Of a stretch of 15,362 nucleotides of DNA, positions 13,871 through 15,362 are shown in pieces. The notes beneath the pieces were generated by a model. The model made no database searches, was not told where the DNA came from, and saw nothing but the letters and a program-made list of their open reading frames with translations. A program made the translations under genes and the position numbers. Source of the DNA: JAICIG01 sp035532215 (GTDB lineage: Bacteria; Planctomycetota; Planctomycetia; Pirellulales; JAICIG01); assembly GCA_035532215.1 (NCBI GenBank), contig DATKRK010000430.1, forward strand, positions 1-15,362. Reading direction: 5' to 3'. How positions within the stretch are numbered: position 1 is the stretch's first letter; each line of letters begins with the position of its first letter.

Positions 13871-14680
13871 CTAACGCACCGACTCGCCGTCGAGGTGATA
13901 AATCGCCAGCGCCGTGCCGTCCGGATCTTTGAGTTCCTGGATGCTGAACGTTCCTTCGACCGCCACCGGATAGAGATTGAAGTCGGTCGATTTGCCGGGC
14001 TTCATCTCGACGACAATGCAATCGTACAACGCGGCGCCAGGGCCGAAGCAGCACGACAAGTTGTCGCGCACCAAGACGAACTGCGTCAGCCCGGTTTGCT
14101 GAAAGCTCGGCAGAATAAAACCGCGAATGCGGATCGGTTTGCCGGCCAGCTTTTCGATCTTCTCGGTCAACATCGACCGCTTGAACGCCTCGTCGGGCTG
14201 AATATCGAACTTGATGTCGTCGAAGGTGATGTCGGCGGTCGCCGCCGGGCGGGCTTCGGCGGCAGGCTTGGCCGGCGCGGTTTCTGCTGCTGCGGCAACG
14301 TTACCGGCCGCAGTCGGAGGAGTTTCATCGTCTGCCGTTGGCCGCACTTCGTCCTGCGGCGCGGCTTTCGCCGGCACTGGTTGCGTTTTATCCGCCGAAA
14401 CGGCGGAGGCCGAGTTCGACGAAGACGCCATCGCCGGAGCGTGCGAGTCGCTGCAGCCGGCGAGCCAAGTCGCACAGCTCAAAACGAGCCACAGCGCACC
14501 AGCCGCTTGCCGTTCGATATTATACTGTGCCCGGTTAAGAATGAGACGTGCGTTGGTCGTGGGGCGGCCTTCCAGGCCGCCGACCATTGACGGCCTGGAA
14601 GGCCGCCCCACATGCCGCCCAAGCGTCTCGTTGGCGCCCGCGTTCGATATAAGTGCGTCGGCCATCCGCGCCCCGCTCAT
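13871..14680 (-). CDS. DUF3299-type lipoprotein, start uncertain
   Basis: The C-terminal domain, about the last 125 residues, resembles DUF3299: KPIRIRGFILPSFQQ, then FVLVRDNLSCCFGPG, then VEGTFSIQEL and AIYHLDGESVR. It is a paralogue of the right-hand neighbour. A lipobox LAGC follows a hydrophobic stretch (ALWLVLSCATWLAGC), and an alanine/proline-rich linker comes next, so the mature protein is probably a lipid-anchored envelope protein. From ATG 14680, which overlaps the upstream stop as ATGA, the protein has 269 residues and the lipobox cysteine is residue 76, too deep for a signal peptide. The extra N-terminus is encoded by the palindromic repeat. A CTG at 14494 or TTG at 14482 would give a normal signal, and TATAAT at 14519-14524 could serve that shorter form. 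Function is unknown. Confidence 0.75.
   Translation of the reverse strand: MSGARMADALISNAGANETLGRHVGRPSRPSMVGGLEGRPTTNARLILNRAQYNIERQAAGALWLVLSCATWLAGCSDSHAPAMASSSNSASAVSADKTQPVPAKAAPQDEVRPTADDETPPTAAGNVAAAAETAPAKPAAEARPAATADITFDDIKFDIQPDEAFKRSMLTEKIEKLAGKPIRIRGFILPSFQQTGLTQFVLVRDNLSCCFGPGAALYDCIVVEMKPGKSTDFNLYPVAVEGTFSIQELKDPDGTALAIYHLDGESVR
14519..14524 (-). promoter_or_regulatory. Possible -10 box TATAAT for the lipoprotein gene
   Basis: The minus strand reads a perfect TATAAT 25 bases before the CTG candidate start at 14494. The -35 region is weak. If used, transcription would begin near 14512 and the N-terminal extension from 14680 would not be made from this message. Confidence 0.4.
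14559..14611. repeat. Palindromic repeat, GTGGGGCGGCC family
   Basis: Arms at 14559-14579 and 14591-14611 are perfect 21-base inverted copies with an 11-base loop. Short outer arms, GAGACG at 14544-14549 and CGTCTC further right, extend the dyad. Identical ten-base CGTTCGATAT sequences at 14511-14520 and 14641-14650 flank the whole region. All its minus-strand codons in the lipoprotein frame are open. Confidence 0.9.
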
Positions 14681-15360
14681 CGGATATAGTCCGCGTCGAG
14701 CTGATACACCACCGGTCCCAGCCCGTGCATGCCGCTGCTGGGCGAAACGTGGAACGTACCGGCCAGCTTGATGACGCGCATGTTGAATTCGGCCGACAAT
14801 TTGCCTTCCAACTTGACCAGGATCATGTCGGTCAGCTTGGGATCGCCGCCGAAGCAGCACTGGCCCTTGTCGCGGACCAAAACGAATTCCTTCAACCCGG
14901 TGGTATGCCCGCCGCCGCTGGGCTGATAGACGTAGCCCTTGATGAACACCTTTTTGCCGTCGAGCTTTTCGGCGCCGGGCGGCACGAGCTGGTTGGGCGT
15001 GCTCGGATCGGGCTGCAGCATGTCGTAGTTGATACGCTCGTGGTCGGGCGGCACTTCGGTGGCATAGACGTAGCTGTGCCAACTGATGCCGCCGGCGAGG
15101 AAGGCCATCGACAGCACGCTGCCGACGAGCGCGAACTTTTCGCCCGTATACTCGGCAGGGTTGGCCCGAATCTTCTTCAACGCCATCGCCCCGGTAATGA
15201 TGCCCACGACCGGCAATGCGCAGAGCATCCAATCCAGCAGGGCCGAAACCGAAAGCAAGCCGACCACCCCGCTAACCACGGCCAGTGAACTCAGAACGCG
15301 ATATCGAGCGTAATCGCCGAAATCGGCGGCCGGGGCCGGTTGTTCCAGTTCAATGCTCAT
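14677..15360 (-). CDS. Membrane protein with C-terminal DUF3299-type domain
   Basis: This 227-residue protein is complete, starting two bases from the right edge. After a short proline-rich N-terminus come three predicted helices: LSSLAVVSGVVGLLSVSALL (about 23-42), MLCALPVVGIITGAMAL (about 45-61, a DUF4190-like glycine-rich pair) and FALVGSVLSMAFLAGGISW (about 76-94). The extracytoplasmic C-terminal domain has KVFIKGYVYQPSG, EFVLVRDKGQCCFGG and VIKLAGTFHVSPSSG, parallel to the FVLVRDNLSCCFG protein next to it. The double cysteine is shared and could bind a metal or form a disulfide, but this is inference. Its stop overlaps the next ATG (ATGA). The pair is probably an envelope operon of unknown role; what lies upstream is outside the window. 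Confidence 0.8.
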   Translation of the reverse strand: MSIELEQPAPAADFGDYARYRVLSSLAVVSGVVGLLSVSALLDWMLCALPVVGIITGAMALKKIRANPAEYTGEKFALVGSVLSMAFLAGGISWHSYVYATEVPPDHERINYDMLQPDPSTPNQLVPPGAEKLDGKKVFIKGYVYQPSGGGHTTGLKEFVLVRDKGQCCFGGDPKLTDMILVKLEGKLSAEFNMRVIKLAGTFHVSPSSGMHGLGPVVYQLDADYIR

Positions 15361-15362
15361 CG

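Overview
The window looks like a chromosomal stretch from a planctomycete, most likely a Pirellulales-type organism. This is inferred from gene content: a secreted CxPxR sulfatase, an alginate-export-type porin, a Minf_1886-family protein (known mainly from Planctomycetes and Verrucomicrobia), RicT/PSP1, DUF3299-type proteins, a CPFC-motif secreted protein, high GC, few Shine-Dalgarno sites and several intergenic palindromic repeat families. No rRNA, tRNA, integrase, transposase or CRISPR was seen.

Layout. 1-203 holds six tandem 35-bp GC-rich repeats running up to the ribosome binding site of a secreted sulfatase (213-1619, +). An outer-membrane alginate_export-family barrel (1894-3537, +), an aldo/keto reductase (3718-4686, +), a pyroglutamyl-peptidase-like cysteine peptidase (4761-5345, +) and a Skp/OmpH-like periplasmic chaperone (5551-6150, +) follow. 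Long palindromic repeats lie at 3558-3608 and 5363-5450. On the minus strand, solitary groES (7312-7599) is followed by a two-gene, lower-GC module: a HEPN-like protein (6780-7271) and a protein with a BolA-like N-terminus (6289-6801). Beyond the module lies a second copy of the last 34 groES codons plus stop (6163-6267), so the module sits between two copies of the groES 3' end. This is the most striking feature of the window.

7779-8128 appears to hold a plus-strand structured RNA gene: a promoter, a rod-like fold closed by complementary ends, and a strong intrinsic terminator. To its right, on the minus strand, are a small membrane protein, a Minf_1886-family protein and RicT. A BlaI/MecI-type repressor with its own promoter and two dyad operators (9936-10377) precedes a BlaR1/M56-like sensor protease gene broken by an in-frame amber codon at 11101-11103. 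The right end, on the minus strand, carries a CPFC-motif secreted protein (12505-13680) and two paralogous CCFG-motif, DUF3299-type proteins, one with membrane helices and one a probable lipoprotein. They are joined by an ATGA overlap and separated by a palindromic repeat.

Links between genes: BlaI with BlaR1 (regulator and now-broken sensor); HEPN with BolA-like (translationally coupled, possibly read through from groES); the two DUF3299-type proteins (probable envelope operon). The sulfatase and porin could both serve polysaccharide use, but the terminator between them argues for separate transcription.
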